Origin: Coenobita brevimanus
Lineage: Eukaryota; Arthropoda; Malacostraca; Decapoda; Coenobitidae
Assembly: GCA_032717465.1 (NCBI GenBank)
Contig: CM064655.1
Coordinates: 13,167,652 to 13,231,651, forward strand
DNA length: 64,000 bases
Direction of reading: 5' to 3'
The notes beneath the pieces are model-generated. The model had not been told where the DNA came from. It did no database searches and worked only from the letters and a program-made list of their open reading frames with translations. Made by a program: the position numbers and the translations under genes. This document shows positions 10,777 through 24,035 of the stretch, piece after piece (within the stretch, counting starts at the first letter, position 1; every line of letters starts with the position of its first letter).

Positions 10777-11001
10777 GGAGCCTAGCCAAGGCATAATATT
10801 GGATACTTATTTGTAGCTATTCAGGCACTAAATCTGAAGAGATGAGACAAAAATTAGATTTGTAATATACGACCCTTCATCAGTCATCACAAGCCCACCT
10901 TGGTTTTTATAACTGTAGACATGACCCTCTCATAACCCAGTTCATATATACTGGTATACTGAAAAATTATATGGACATCACACACCAATCTGCATTAAGT
11001 A
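10777..11001. other. Unassigned spacer
   Basis: AT-rich sequence with no recognised gene or repeat. Confidence 0.3.
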
Positions 11002-11231
11002 CAGCAACACCTTGATATATGATACCCCTAGATGCAATACCACGGCTTAATGATGGGGGTAGATATACCACCATACCCCGCCCAACGATGGCCAAACCCT
11101 GGTTTAATAATGGGTTTTTATTTTTTACCAATTTTGATTATATTTTAGACTAAAATTGTGTGTTAAGGTTGATTTATAAACTATTTTTAGACACAGATTA
11201 ATGTGTTTTAGCCTTTTATGCCAGAAGGGGA

Positions 11232-11678
11232 TTGGTGACAGATAATACCCTCTTAAGGCACAAAATGATCCACAGGTATACATGGCGAGTGATGAGAAGG
11301 GTGGGTGGTGAATTGAATGAAAGGAAGGCAATGACTGATTATGTGTGTGTGGATGAAAGGATGCGAAGATGTGTAATGGCTGCAAGAGCTTATAGAGACT
11401 GGGGGAGTGGAATCAAGGTCCAAGTAAAACGGAGAAACAGAAGAAGGGAAGGACGGGAGGAGAGAGTAGATGCAAGGAGAGTGGAAAGGTTACAAAATGA
11501 TGAGAAAAAGGTAGAATATAAGAGTGAAGTGGAGGAACAACTGGGTAAATATGAACTGGAGCAGATGGGGGACGTAGAAGGTGTGTGCAAGACATTCACA
11601 GAAGAAATATGTGCAGCATATGAGGTGGTGTGTGGGTTGAAGGGAAGACGAAAGGGGATGCAAGGAACAACATGGTGA
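11232..11678 (+). pseudogene. LINE endonuclease C-terminus and linker
   Basis: The translation begins with TLLRHKMIHRYTWR and MTDYVCVDERMRR. These resemble the last strands of an APE-type LINE endonuclease (the H-K-x-I-H-x-Y-T-W and I-D-Y-x-L-V pattern). A basic linker leads towards the RT. The frame closes at 11678 within sequence that continues as LINE, with stops. It is 5'-truncated, so most of the endonuclease is missing. Confidence 0.6.
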
Positions 11679-12399
11679 AATGAAGAGGTGAGACAGGCTG
11701 TGGCACAAAAAAAGAAGGCATATTATGAATGGATGAGAAATAGGGGTATGGAAGAAGTTGAGAGACTGAAAAGAGAGTTATATGTAGAATGGAAAAGAGA
11801 GGTGAAAAGATTAGTATGAGAGAGTATGAAGGGAGTGGATGAGGAATTTGGAAGGAATTCGAGTGTAAATGGAGGAAATGTAAGAAAATGTTCTGGAAAG
11901 AGGTAAAGAGAGTTAGACAGGGTGGCAATGAAGTTAGTAGGGGAGTAAAAGATAAAAATGGTATATTACTAGTGGAGAAGGGAGGAAAAGTGAGCAAATG
12001 GAGAGAACACTTTAAGGAATTGTTGAACATATAGAATGAAAGTAATGCAAGTATAAGTGGCTGGGGAATGGCTGGGAGAGGGAGGGAGGTGAGAAGACAG
12101 GAAGGAGTCACTAGGATGGAAGTTGTGGAAACAATGAAGAAAGTCAAAATGGGGAAAGCCTCAGGAATTGATGGAGTGTGTGGTGAAATATGAAGCATGG
12201 GGGAGAGATAGTAGGAGAATGGATGTGGAAGATGTGCAGATTGGCCTGGGAGGAAGGTAGAGTCCCAGAGGATTGGAAGTCATGTATAATTATTCCCCTG
12301 TACAAAGAAAAAGGGGAAAAAGTAGTGCGTGGTAATCATGGGGGCATTTGTCCTCTTAGTGTAATATGAAAAGTATATGGTAGGATACTTACTGACAGA

Positions 12400-13236
12400 A
12401 TTAGGGAAACAACAGAGGAATTAGTTGGAGAAGAACAGGGAGGCTTTAGGAAGGGAAGAGGTTGTGTAGATCAGACATTCATTCTTAGATCTTTAGTTGA
12501 AAAGTTTCTAGGGAAGGGAAAGAAATTGTATGCAGCCTTCATGGGTTAGGAGAAAGCATATGACAGGGTGGTTAGGCAAGGATTGTGCAAAGTATTAAGA
12601 ATATATGGAGTAGATGGGAAGCTGCTGAATGCCGTGAAGAGTATGTATGAGGGTGCTAAGGCTGCAGTGCATGTGGATAGTGAAATGAGTGAATTTTTCT
12701 ATTTGAAGGTTGGGTTCAAACAAGAATGTGTCATGTCTCCATGGTTGTTCAATCTGTACATGGATGGGGTTATAGAAGAGATACAAGGTAGGGCAGTGGA
12801 TGTTGAAGTGGCCCTAATGAGAGAAGGTAGTGTTTGGAAACTCCCTGTACTGTTGTTTGCAGATGATATTGTGTTGTTAAGTGAAGACAAAGGGGAGCTG
12901 CAAGGCTTAGTGGATGAGTTTGGGAGAGTGTGTAAGAAACGGAATCTAAAGGTGAATGTAGGGAAGAGTAAAGTGATGGTCTTCGAGAGAAGTGAAGTCA
13001 GTGAATGTACAGTGAGGTTGGATGATAAGGAAATGGAAAATGTGAGTAAGTTTAAGTACTTGGGGAGTGTGAGGAGTATGGATGGAAGTTTGGAGGGTGA
13101 AGTGCTTGAAAGGGTACAGCAAGGAAGAAAGGTTGCTGGTTCCTTGAAAGCAGTGATCAGAAGCAGGGAAGTGAGCATGGAAGTGAAAAAGCTACTACAT
13201 GACTATTGTGATACCAACTCTAACACATGGAAGTGA
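12400..13236 (+). pseudogene. LINE reverse transcriptase core
   Basis: The open part (12568-13236, 222 codons) carries the RT motif-B region CVMSPWLFNLYMDGV, the catalytic LLFADDIVLLSED and a LKVNVGKSKVMVF block. Upstream, partly broken sequence from about 12400 corresponds to the fingers (GGFRKGRGCVDQTF-like). The catalytic aspartate pair is intact, but the ORF is cut by stops upstream (a TAG near 12547) and at its end. Confidence 0.8.
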
Positions 13237-13664
13237 AGCTTGGACGTTGTTGGAGGGACACAAGTCAAGAGTGAGAGCTGTGGAAATGAGTTATTTGAGT
13301 GGAGCATGTGGAGTCACATAGAGAGACAAACTGAGAAATGAGGATGTGAAGGAGCATTGTGGTGTGGATATGGATGTGACAGGAAGCGTTAGGAGAAGCA
13401 CAATGAAGTGGTTTTGCCATGTGGAGAGGATGAAGAGTGAGAGACTGACAAGGAGAGTGAATGTGAGTGAGGTGGAGGGGGAGAGGGGGAGGGGGAGGTC
13501 AAGGATGAGATGGAGGGATGGAGTGGGGAAGTATATGAGAAAGCGGGGTGTGAGTTGAGTGCAGGACGGTGAAATGGCGGGGGACAGGGCGACATGAAGG
13601 TGATTTGTTTGTGGCCACCCTGTATGGGATTAAGGCGTCTGGCAATAGATAGATAGACAGATGA
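13237..13664 (+). pseudogene. LINE C-terminal region and 3' UTR
   Basis: In shifted frames the sequence encodes WKxSLDVVGGT- and HVERMKSERLTRRVNVSEVE-like residues (13346-13558), a C-terminal LINE block also present at 30273-30695 (minus) and 45119-45205. It ends in the ggccaccc and caatagatagata tail. Confidence 0.7.
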
Positions 13665-14004
13665 ACATAGGTGGGGTGAACATTGTCATTTTGGGGTACA
13701 GTTAACTAAGCTTGACTTTTTCTAGACTCATATTTGATGATTTTCAGATTTTATTTATTGGTTTTAGTGAGTTATTTACAGGTGTTAGGCTTAGGTCAGC
13801 TTCCTTGACAGCTGTTAGGCCATTTAGATTGGCTTTAAATTTGTTTTGGGGCTCATTTGGGTGGATTTTGGGCTTGGTTGGGGGGAAACCCAAGGCTGGT
13901 AAATGCTCCATGTTACATGTTAAAAGTACCTTGATATATGATACCCCGCCTAACGATGGGGTTTTACCTAACCAATTACATCATCAAACCAGGGTATGCC
14001 TGTA

Positions 14005-15929
14005 ATATATAATTCTGTAGTAGTTTACCCAGTGAATAATCTTGCATTTCTATATGGCTGGTTCATTTACCCTTTTATTACTGGCCTAAGTAATCAGGTC
14101 AAACTGACTTTGCAGACTTAAAATACAGTGAATCAATTAATGTCAACACAAACCACGTAAAATGATTACTGTCTGGCAAAAACACAAGTACAGTACTGTA
14201 AATAGAAACTATATTATTATATTCATGTTAGAATGTTTACAACAGAACATTATACAATTACTCCTTTACAGTTATGTACATAATACTTTCATACATCAAA
14301 GCAGTTTCACAATACAACCACACAATGTCTTCTTTTTGCTAAAATAAATGCATGAAATATTTTTTTTCAGTTTATTAATTCTATCTATTGCTACCATAAC
14401 TTTGTTACTCACAATCTTTTAATGCATGGGTTGCGCCTTACCTGTGAATACATCACTGCACTATGCTTGTTATTAATGATGACAAAAGGTTTACTTGTAG
14501 CAGTCTCACAATACAGTACATTATTTATTCATTATAAAGATGGCTGCTTTGAAAGATTCTTTTGTTACCTCAATGTTAGGGTATTCACAGTTATTTTAAA
14601 CAAACATCTACATGCTGACACAACCTTTGGGTTTGCACCACACAGCAGTGGAGCAAATAGGCACTGATGTATTTATGTAGCACTGTTCTAATATTTATTA
14701 ATCTTATCACTGTGGAAAACCTGGCAGACTTCAGAGGCTGTGAATTCACTCTCACTCTGGGTCGAACCATGATGATTAAACGTGAAGCTTTGGCATACGA
14801 AGAACAAACATTGTATCTAATGGAAATTATTAATTTTACAGTACAAAAATCACTGAGCCTAGGGATTAACAAAAGTTTGGCAATACTGGAAATTACAGCA
14901 AAAACAAGAAAGGTGAACAATACTTTAACAATAAAGTAGGTTGAGATGCTATACAATCCTTATTGCAAACTGCATTTGTTTATAAAAATATATTTCTATA
15001 TGACTATTGTATCATCCTACTCTGGAAGATATATGATCAAAATGTACAAAGTGGTAATGCAGAATCAGCAGCTGCACAGGAGTATCTAAAGCCACTCATG
15101 CATGATCACAAGCATTACTGATATGAATACTGAAGAAACACATCAGTATAATCTCATGCATTAAGATAATTGGAAGTACAAAATCCTAAAATGAGTTCTG
15201 AAAATGATAAACTTGATCACAACTGATTATTCATTACTATTAGATGCAATTTTTTTTTATAACATGAAATACCCCCCAAAATTCTACTACCATTCAAGAA
15301 CAGTCTCATATCCTCATCTAGTTGCAAATATTATGCATGTGATACACAATCCCACAATCTGATATGGTCATGTTCTGGCCGTTGATACATCCAAGCTAAG
15401 TATAATTGGTGAGTTAGTATACTGTGGCATAAAACAAAACTATGACTGCTTTAAAAGACAGTCACAGTTCAGCACCTCTTTAAGAGGGTAGGAAGAGGTG
15501 TGAGACCTTTGAATCTTATGGTAAGTTGTTCTTTCCTCATAGTCTTGGCATCACATAAAAGCAATTTCTCATATTAACAAACACATCACTACTCTCACCC
15601 AAATTTATTCCCACTAAAAATTGTAACTGTCACAGAGTTCCCTGTGAAATTGGCCATACAATCACTGACACATTAATAAAGCTTCAAAATCTGAAAAACC
15701 ATCCATACAATTTTGCAATACTTCCTTTTAAAGACATTTGAAAAATACCTGTTGGATATACAGCAGTCATCCTGTCAATTACCAAACTAAATATTGGGAT
15801 TCAAACCCTTGTCAAGTGTATCTCCTTATATACTGATACTTCATGCACCTATTTTGATCCTGTTAATCTTTTGCTCTCAACTTCTCTACCTCTCTCTTTC
15901 CCTCATGCACATACTACTCACTCCACGTC
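14005..15929. other. AT-rich sequence, no gene recognised
   Basis: About 1.9 kb with only short, unrelated ORFs. No TIR pair, LINE motif or splice-consistent exon was recognised. Confidence 0.4.
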
Positions 15930-15985
15930 GCAGTGGGAAAGGAGGTCTGGATGATGATGATGATGACGATGATGGTGATTGTCAT
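15930..15985 (+). repeat. Very short LINE 3' tail with (GAT)n
   Basis: The string gtgggaaaggaggtctgg followed by (atgatg)n is the same as the 3' end of the LINE at 45253-46360. Only the last few dozen bases are present, which suggests an extremely 5'-truncated insertion. Confidence 0.55.
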
Positions 15986-17052
15986 ATCATCACCTTGGTA
16001 TTCCATACCTCTCCCACCTTCAAACTTGTATAAACCTTTTTCACCATCCTATTCATGGCCACTCTCTCATTCTGACCATACCAAGCACTCTCCCCTACCC
16101 TCTGAGCAACTGACTTCCCTATTCTACTTCATTCATTATCTCTTTCGTTATCTCTATTTCTTGTCTTATCCTCTGTACAACCACATACATACTTTAAGTA
16201 GTATTTCGACTACCTTCACTCTTGATTTTTCAAACATATCAAACTCATCTTCCTCCCTTACATTAATGTACAGTAGTTACTAACACACCGCAGTGCAATA
16301 CTGAGCACAATTTACCAAAAGCTCTTAAAAAACTAAAAGTCTGCAACAGGAACTGCTGAGTTACTAAAATGAAGATTAGGTCTACTATGTAAGTGATGTA
16401 TCCAAATCATCATGAATGTAAGCTTCTATTTATATAATTACTCTAACTGATTTAACAACACAGTAAGCTGGCACTGTCTTCATTATATTGAGGAATCCTT
16501 GACTTAAAAACTGATTTACAACCAGCCACTAAATAGTAAGTTCAAACAATATTTTCCATTTAACACAAAAATTAAGCACAGGTGTTAGCAAACAGAAAGA
16601 TGACAAAGAGAGCAATTTTTTTATTGATGGAATTATAGTATCAATATACTGTAAATAACCAATGTTCATGAAATGCAGAAAAAATTTGTTGTTATATCAG
16701 GGATTTGTTTTATACATGTACTACATACAGTACCTAATGAAATTCCTGACTTTATGAACATCTTTACTTGGAGATTATATTCAACTATTACTTAACACCA
16801 CATCCTGCTTTGAGTGACTATAACACAAAGACTCACTAACATTTCTATCCCTACTTTACAGCTATCCCTTCTTCCATGACAACACCTTCCCTCATGCACA
16901 CCCCTACTAGGATTTTAAACCCAGTTCTTGGTTTACTTTCTTCCAGCCAATCCATTTCATACACCAGGCTCTGTATTCATACCTTATGGCCAAATAATTT
17001 CTTAGTACACCTTTTTGTTTCTTTGTCACATCCATCTACTTTGTGCATTCAT
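15986..17052. other. AT-rich sequence, no gene recognised
   Basis: C/T-rich to AT-rich sequence with no recognisable coding or repeat structure. Confidence 0.35.
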
Positions 17053-17079
17053 CAAGAGAGAGAGAGAGAGAGAGAGAGA

Positions 17080-17157
<78 letters not shown>
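17053..17157. repeat. (GA)n(CA)n compound microsatellite
   Basis: An uninterrupted (ag)n run passes into about 75 bp of (ac)n. Confidence 0.98.
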
Positions 17158-17161
<4 letters not shown>

Positions 17162-17885
17162 TTTCCCATCATGTCTGCCTACATAGTGAATTCACTACAC
17201 AACCATTCAGTCTTCTGTTTATTTCATCTATTCACACCAAAGGACTTTCCTGTGAATCTCTGTGAGAAAGTAATATGATATCCATATTATATTTTGATCA
17301 GTATACAGTACTACATATTTAGTGAACTGAGCATACACTTTCACTGTACAGTATGTAGAAAATATGAAATGTATAGTTTTTAATAAGGGGATCTATCACC
17401 CCACCCAGCCCAAATTAAAAGTACCTGCTATAATTTCTTTTTTCAATTTTCTATGGCAATATAATCCAAATGTGCTCTTCCTGGTGAATGAAGAAGTTAA
17501 AATATATTCTGAAACTTGGTAACTAAAGAAATTAAGGTATAATGTAATCTGAAAGAGCTCTTCATGGTAAATAGAATAATGCTGTACAAGCATTTTAAAA
17601 ACTATGCAACCGAACAAATACATCGCTATATGGGATAGTACCTGTCACAAATGGGAGTACTGCTTGAGGGAGAGGAAAGTGGAGATCAGGGACAGAATGG
17701 CACATTACTAAAATAGCAGGTAATTTTAAACCAACATTTGTTGCTGTCTTCATTTAAAATAAAGCTGAAATGATAAATTCTATAAGAAAAAGCACCTACA
17801 TCCAGGCACCCAAATCCATCAAAGTAAAACAGTATTCTTCATTATATCACTTATAACTGGACATATAATGAATGGCCTTTAAATA
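17158..17885. other. AT-rich sequence, no gene recognised
   Basis: No recognisable gene, TIR or SINE landmark. Confidence 0.35.
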
Positions 17886-18176
17886 AGCAGCAGCAGCAGC
17901 AGTTGTTGTTGTTTTTGTTGTTGCTGATCAACCCCAGTCTGTCCTGTGCAATGAACCAATATTTCCTTGCAGCTGCTACCACCCCACAACAGCCAGGAGA
18001 AGGAAGAAGTGTGGAGGTTTGGTTCCAGAATGGATGCCACATTTTGTGTTACTCTACCCAGTTAGCAGGGGCACCACAGGCTCCACAGCACCCCGTTATC
18101 TGGTTACCACTCAGCAATGTAAATGGTTTCCTGGGCTACAGGAAACCATTAGGCTTGTCACAGTATAGTGCTACCT
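17886..18176 (-). mobile_element. SINE core with a (CTG/CAA) tail
   Basis: The hairpin core aatggtttcctgggctacag, followed by gaaaccatt, lies at its right. To the left, the antisense sequence runs through tRNA-like words (for example ctaactgggtagagt on the minus strand) into a cagcagcag/ttgttgttg tract at 17888-17924. That tract would be a trinucleotide tail. This is a third tail type attached to the same core. Confidence 0.55.
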
Positions 18177-18370
18177 AAAGTGGAAAGAAGTGCAATATAA
18201 AGTGAGAGAAGGAGGAGGTTGGTGGTGGTGCCCACTCACTGCCACCATAGCAAGAGCTAACAAGACAGTTTTGAAAGACATGCCAGTACATGCAGTAATT
18301 ATTATGCAACCTTGTGAAGCACGATTTTCATACAAACGGCTTGCAAATACACCACGGTCAACAGCTTTTA
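18177..18370. other. Unassigned spacer
   Basis: Short sequence between two SINE copies; nothing recognised. Confidence 0.3.
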
Positions 18371-18890
18371 CCATTCATCCATCATTCAATTCTACATTGC
18401 ACCATGAGAAGCGTAGACGCCCAGGGCTAGGCAATTTGGTCCTGACATTTAAGATGAGAGTGACCAGCCTCACTCATCCCTGAGTGGCATTATATGAGCA
18501 ATAACCTCAACCACCCCTTAGATATAAACCTTCACCAGCTCAATCTGATTGGAGCGCTGTAATTACCCGCTAAACCACCAGGCGCCATAATTTGGTTATA
18601 TGGTTACCACCCAGCATCGTAAATGGTTTCCTGGTGTACAGGAAACCATTAGGCTTGTCACTCAGTGTAGAGTCACCCACAGGCAGAAGGAAAAGGAAAG
18701 AAAGATGGAAAGAAAGACAAAAGAGGAAGTGTAAAGTCATCCGTAGGCAGAAGGACAAGGAAAGAATGAAGTAAAGAAAGACAGAAGAGGAAGGGAGGAA
18801 CGGAGAGAGGAGAGGAAAGGGCAGACACCCGAGAGCAGCACTACATCAAGTGAGTGGATGGTGAGCGCCCCCACCTAGCTTTTACCAAGA
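18371..18890 (-). mobile_element. tRNA-type SINE, near full length
   Basis: Plus-strand order is a tcatccatcatt tail, gggctaggcaa, cctgacatttaagatgagag, a tRNA-like block, the hairpin core (about 18621-18649), a purine-rich stretch and gcagcactacatcaagtgag. On the sense (minus) strand the tRNA-like block has an A-box-like tggtttagcgggtaa and, about 40 nt on, a B-box-like ggtttatatct. The family recurs at 32612-32696 plus 36432-36872, and at 62203-62648. Confidence 0.75.
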
Positions 18891-19678
18891 TAATAAATAC
18901 ACTGGTTGCCAATTCATAATTATGTGTACCTCTCAAAGAAAAACTTGTTTTCAGTGTACATTATATCGAAGATGCTGTTTATCATCCTTTCAGCTGCACC
19001 TTTTAAGATCAGCTTGCAATCAGTACACTAATGGAATTCTGTGATATGATATGGAAGCACTGTTAAAGTACAGCCAGAACAAGCTAAATATAATAAATAT
19101 CCTTCACAGCACCTAATGAAACATATATTGCACACTACATTTGGCAAAGACACTGAATGCACAACAATTGTTTGTGTATGCATCAGTTTCTAATCAACCT
19201 CAAGCACAACATGGGGGTATCTATCCCTTGGTCCCAACACTTACAACCATACATACATACATAAAAATGATACGCCTTCTCTTACAGAATCCCCATAGTG
19301 AGGCTGACCATAACATAGCTTATGTATTCTTTGACTGGATGCTAAACCAACAGCCAAAACTAGCAAATTACAGTATTTCCAATTCTTGAAATTGTTAGGA
19401 AAGAAGAAATCTGCATCATGTCACCAAAATGGTTTTGTGTTCATACCAAATGAAACAAACGATCTCTGAACTATACCACGGGAGCACACATCATGCTAAA
19501 TCACTTTTGAGTTGTGGGCTGTACCAACAGGTAAATGAAAGATAAGGTGTCATTCTAACAATTTTGTGCTGACCAAGAAAAGTGAGAGGTGGACAGCAGT
19601 TGTTACATAACTGGCACAAGACAATGTAGCCTTGAACATTCTGTGCCATATATAACACTCCTCGTGTGAAAGCGTGTT

Positions 19679-19680
<2 letters not shown>
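18891..19680. other. Unassigned sequence
   Basis: AT-rich with short ORFs only. No domain or TIR was recognised. Confidence 0.35.

Positions 19681-19716
<36 letters not shown>
19681..19716. repeat. Poly-T tract, 36 nt
   Basis: Uninterrupted T run, possibly the tail of a minus-strand retroposon. No family was recognised to its right. Confidence 0.9.
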
Positions 19717-19720
<4 letters not shown>

Positions 19721-20007
19721 AAATAACTCCACTATCACTGAGTAAATGTGTACTGGTTCAGCCAGCATCACAACAGCAGCAAGCCATGATGAAAAACAAA
19801 TGCTTAACTGTGGCCAGCAATTGTACAATCCCTCAGTGGTGTCAAAGGGATCGTACTGTTTTGCCCGCTAAGAAAATGAAAAGGAGCTGCTGTGATTGCA
19901 AATCCTCTATACTGTATAATTATAAATGTCAAAAAAAAAAAGACTTTAAAGGAAATATATGATGCAGAATATATACTGTGCCGGGTACTGCAAGAATATA
20001 CAGTACA

Positions 20008-20008
<1 letters not shown>
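19717..20008. other. Unassigned sequence
   Basis: No gene or repeat recognised before the TA microsatellite. Confidence 0.3.
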
Positions 20009-20060
<52 letters not shown>

Positions 20061-20075
20061 ATATATATATACATA
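20009..20075. repeat. (TA)n microsatellite
   Basis: Near-perfect alternating TA. The next element's TIR begins directly after it. Confidence 0.98.
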
Positions 20076-20077
20076 TA

Positions 20078-21010
20078 CAGTAGGCTCGCACAGTGCGCGA
20101 GAGATTGGGCGGTCCACGACCTCGCGCACTGGGAATTCGCATACTGGGAATACATAATCTTATGGGAATAATTACATATGGGCGGTACCCCCTCATACCT
20201 GAACATTTTTTGGCCCTTAGAGACATAATAAAGGTCATATTTTTCAGACATTGTACTAAAGCTATAGCTACAATAACAAAAATATGGGCAGTCACCTTAA
20301 CAACAATAGACAACAGGCCTGATGACCTTAAATAACAGGGGTTCCGTGGCGCGGCAACATTTACAGAGCCGCACTCCCCACCTCACCAACAGTTCCCTCC
20401 ACAGACTCCTCTTGAGCACCTTCCTCAGGAGCATCAAAGTCACTCACTTTGGCCATAAACCCTTCAAAGCCCAATGCTGAACACTTCTGACATTGCATCC
20501 TCTTCATCCTCAACAGGAACAGGAGCAGACGATGTCGATGGTTCCGCAATTTCACCAACTTGAGCCCGCTGTGTGTAGCTTGTTATGAGCTTCTGTCTTC
20601 TGTTTATTTCTTGCCTGTGCCTGTCTGTGTAGAAACGGAAGAGTTTGTCGATACCAACCAGAAGTTCCTCCGTTCTTAGGTTGCTCACTTCCTGTTCCTT
20701 GGCCTCTTCCTTGAGCTTATCCACGGCAGCAAGGATCTTGCTAATGTTTGACATACACAGCTCAGTCCTGCCTTCCATCACGCAAGGCTGCGCAGTAGAA
20801 TGCCTGGGAATTTTTGCACATCAACATGACGACACGTGACGCACTGTGTGAGGGGTGGTCGTGCACTAAAATGGCATTTTTGAGCCAATCCTTGCCTCTG
20901 CCTCGCGTTCTGTGCAGTAAACTCGCGCATTCAAGGGTTTTTGGTTATGATTTTTGGTCACTCGTGCACAATGCAAATCGCGCACTGTGATGACGTGCAC
21001 TGTGCGAACC

Positions 21011-21015
<5 letters not shown>
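20078..21015 (-). mobile_element. pogo/Tigger-like element, 938 bp, internally deleted
   Basis: The left end cagtaggctcgcacagtg and the complement of the right end (cagtaggttcgcacagtg) agree at all but one position. Both ends are flanked by TA, the pogo/Tc1-type target. Inside, minus-strand coding (20361-20781) resembles the C-terminal tail of a pogo/jerky-like transposase. The DDE core is missing, so the copy is non-autonomous. Confidence 0.8.
20361..20781 (-). pseudogene. C-terminal tail of a pogo/Tigger-like transposase
   Basis: The upstream frame (20464-20781, 105 codons) reads KILAAVDKLKEEAKEQEV, then GIDKLFRFYTDRHRQEINRR, then TSSAPVPVEDEEDAMSEV. The acidic tail resumes in another frame down to 20361 (FDAPEEGAQEESVEG). 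A predicted coiled helix plus acidic C-terminus suits the region after the DDE domain in pogo/Tigger proteins. Family assignment rests mainly on the flanking TIRs. It cannot transpose itself. Confidence 0.45.
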
Positions 21016-22688
<1,673 letters not shown>

Positions 22689-22714
22689 TATATATATATA
22701 TATATATATATATA

Positions 22715-22758
<44 letters not shown>
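22689..22758. repeat. (TA)n microsatellite
   Basis: TA alternation with one tactgta interruption, between the Tc1 right end and a SINE. Confidence 0.97.
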
Positions 22759-22761
<3 letters not shown>

Positions 22762-23122
22762 AGTAGGTGGTGGCAACCATCATCCACTCACTTGATGTAG
22801 TGCTGCCTACTTCCTTAGCTCTTATCATTCTTCTTCTGAGCCTCCCCTCCTCTCTTCCTATTTCTCCTATCTTTCCTGTCACTTCTAATTCCTTTTCATT
22901 CCTTTACAGGTGGCTTTACATTGAGTGACAAGCCAAATGGTTTCCTGTAAGCCAAGAAACCATTTACAACCTGGGTGGTAACTATATGACCAAACCATAC
23001 GTGCTCCCTATGTGTCAACAAGTGGGTTGGTGAAGGGTTGGTGCCCCTCCCTATAAAACAACTAACTCAGTGTCAAATGGCCACCCTTTGCGGGACTGTG
23101 GTGTCTAGCAATAGACAGATAG

Positions 23123-23124
<2 letters not shown>
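22759..23124 (+). mobile_element. SINE, core plus (GATA) tail module
   Basis: Sense orientation. The head has tagtaggtggtggcaacc and cacttgatgtagtgctgcc, then a pyrimidine-rich stretch ending ctttacaggtg. Next come the hairpin core aatggtttcctgtaagcc and caagaaaccattt, then caagtgggttggtg, cctccctataaaacaac and ggccaccctttgcggga. The tail is agcaatagacagatag. It matches the full-length copy at 53675-54041. Confidence 0.8.
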
Positions 23125-23197
<73 letters not shown>

Positions 23198-23199
23198 TG
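23125..23199. repeat. (TA)n(CA)n microsatellite
   Basis: Simple repeat between the SINE tail and the mariner TIR. The SINE tail flows directly into it. Confidence 0.97.
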
Positions 23200-23201
23200 T
23201 A

Positions 23202-23966
23202 CGAGGTGCTACCCAAAAGTTCCAGTAATTTGAACAGAGGGAGCCAACCATTTGCAGTTTTGCTTTTTGCTGCAAGGAGGAGTCAGCAGCACCCCTTGTG
23301 AGTCGGTGTGGCCCCGACCGTGTCTATGAGTGGACATGCTGTTGAGCTACCCTTACTATTGTAACGTGGTGTGTAGGTGGTTTGGCAGTTCTGCAATGGC
23401 AGACCAATGGTGCAGTAATGTCAAGTTGTGTTGATCGTTTTCTTCGATATCCAAGAGATTGTTCACAAGGAATTCGTCCCACTTGGTCAATCTGTCAGAA
23501 GAAAGTTTTACTGTGAAGTTTTGCAGCGTCTGAAAGAGAACATCTGCCACAAACGTCCAGAACTGAGGAAGAACAAGGACTGGGTCCTGCATCATGACAA
23601 CGCCCCCGCTTACACATTAATTGTTGTCTGGCAGTTCCTGGCTTCCACTAACACAATAGTCATTCCCCACCCACCCTATTCGCCTGACCTTGCCCCCTGC
23701 GACTTTTTCCTGTTTCCCAAGCTGACATTACGACTGAAAGGCCATCAATTTTACTCCACTGAGGAGATCAAGACAGAATTGCTGGAGGTGCTTAAGAACA
23801 TCACGCCTGAAGCCTTCCAAGGATGCGTGGACTCGTGAAAAAAATGCTGGGACCACTGCATACATACCCAAGGGACCTACTTCGAAGGCGACAGTGAGAA
23901 ATAGGAGGTAAGGTAACTTATTTTCCTAAAATATTCAAATTACTGGAAGTTTTGGGTACAACCTCG
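23202..23966 (+). mobile_element. mariner element, 765 bp, internally deleted
   Basis: The left end cgaggtgctacccaaaagtt and the inverted right end (cgaggttgtacccaaaactt) form roughly 33-bp imperfect TIRs flanked by TA. The transposase N-terminus is missing, so total length is little over half that of a typical 1.3 kb mariner. Confidence 0.88.
23428..23838 (+). pseudogene. mariner transposase C-terminal half (DD34D)
   Basis: The 136-codon frame has the mariner blocks MLIVFFDIQEIVHKEFVP, RPELRKNKDWVLHHDNAPAY and YSPDLAPCDFFLFPKL. The Asp of HHDN and the Asp of APCD are separated by 34 residues, the mariner D34D signature; the first catalytic Asp is the one in VFFD. A TGA at 23836-23838 stops it shortly before the usual C-terminus. 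The paired-type DNA-binding domain expected upstream is absent, so the product could not bind its TIRs. Confidence 0.85.
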
Positions 23967-23976
23967 TATGTGTGTG

Positions 23977-24013
<37 letters not shown>

Positions 24014-24035
24014 TATCTATACATAGAGAGAGAGA
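23967..24035. repeat. (TG)n(TA)n(GA)n microsatellite
   Basis: Compound simple repeat lying between the mariner right end and the 5' truncation point of the next LINE. Confidence 0.95.

Larger units (their letters stand above)
11212..13664 (+). mobile_element. APE-type LINE, 5'-truncated, with (GATA) tail
   Basis: The insertion begins in the C-terminal part of an endonuclease and ends with a ggccaccctgtatgggatt block, then ctggcaatagatagatag. That 3' end recurs at 30158-30260 (minus) and 39748-39812 (plus) and resembles SINE tails at 22759-23124, 53675-54041 and 63243-63421. Coding is broken by many stops. It split Tigger copy A. Confidence 0.8.
11002..14002. mobile_element. Tigger/pogo-like element copy A, interrupted by a LINE
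   Basis: The left end has ttgatatatgataccc and the right end reads as its inverted counterpart, finishing with accagggtatgcctg. Both ends are next to TA. Internal landmarks (gattaatgtgtttta, ttggggtacagttaacta, gattttcagattttatt) also occur in copies B and C, in the same order. A LINE fills about 11212-13664. Without it the copy would be about 0.55 kb and non-coding. Confidence 0.75.

Noticed and set aside
15794..16283. Plus ORFs with a poly-Asp or poly-Met run
   Set aside because: The run is the (GAT)n tail of a truncated LINE; flanking peptide has no features.
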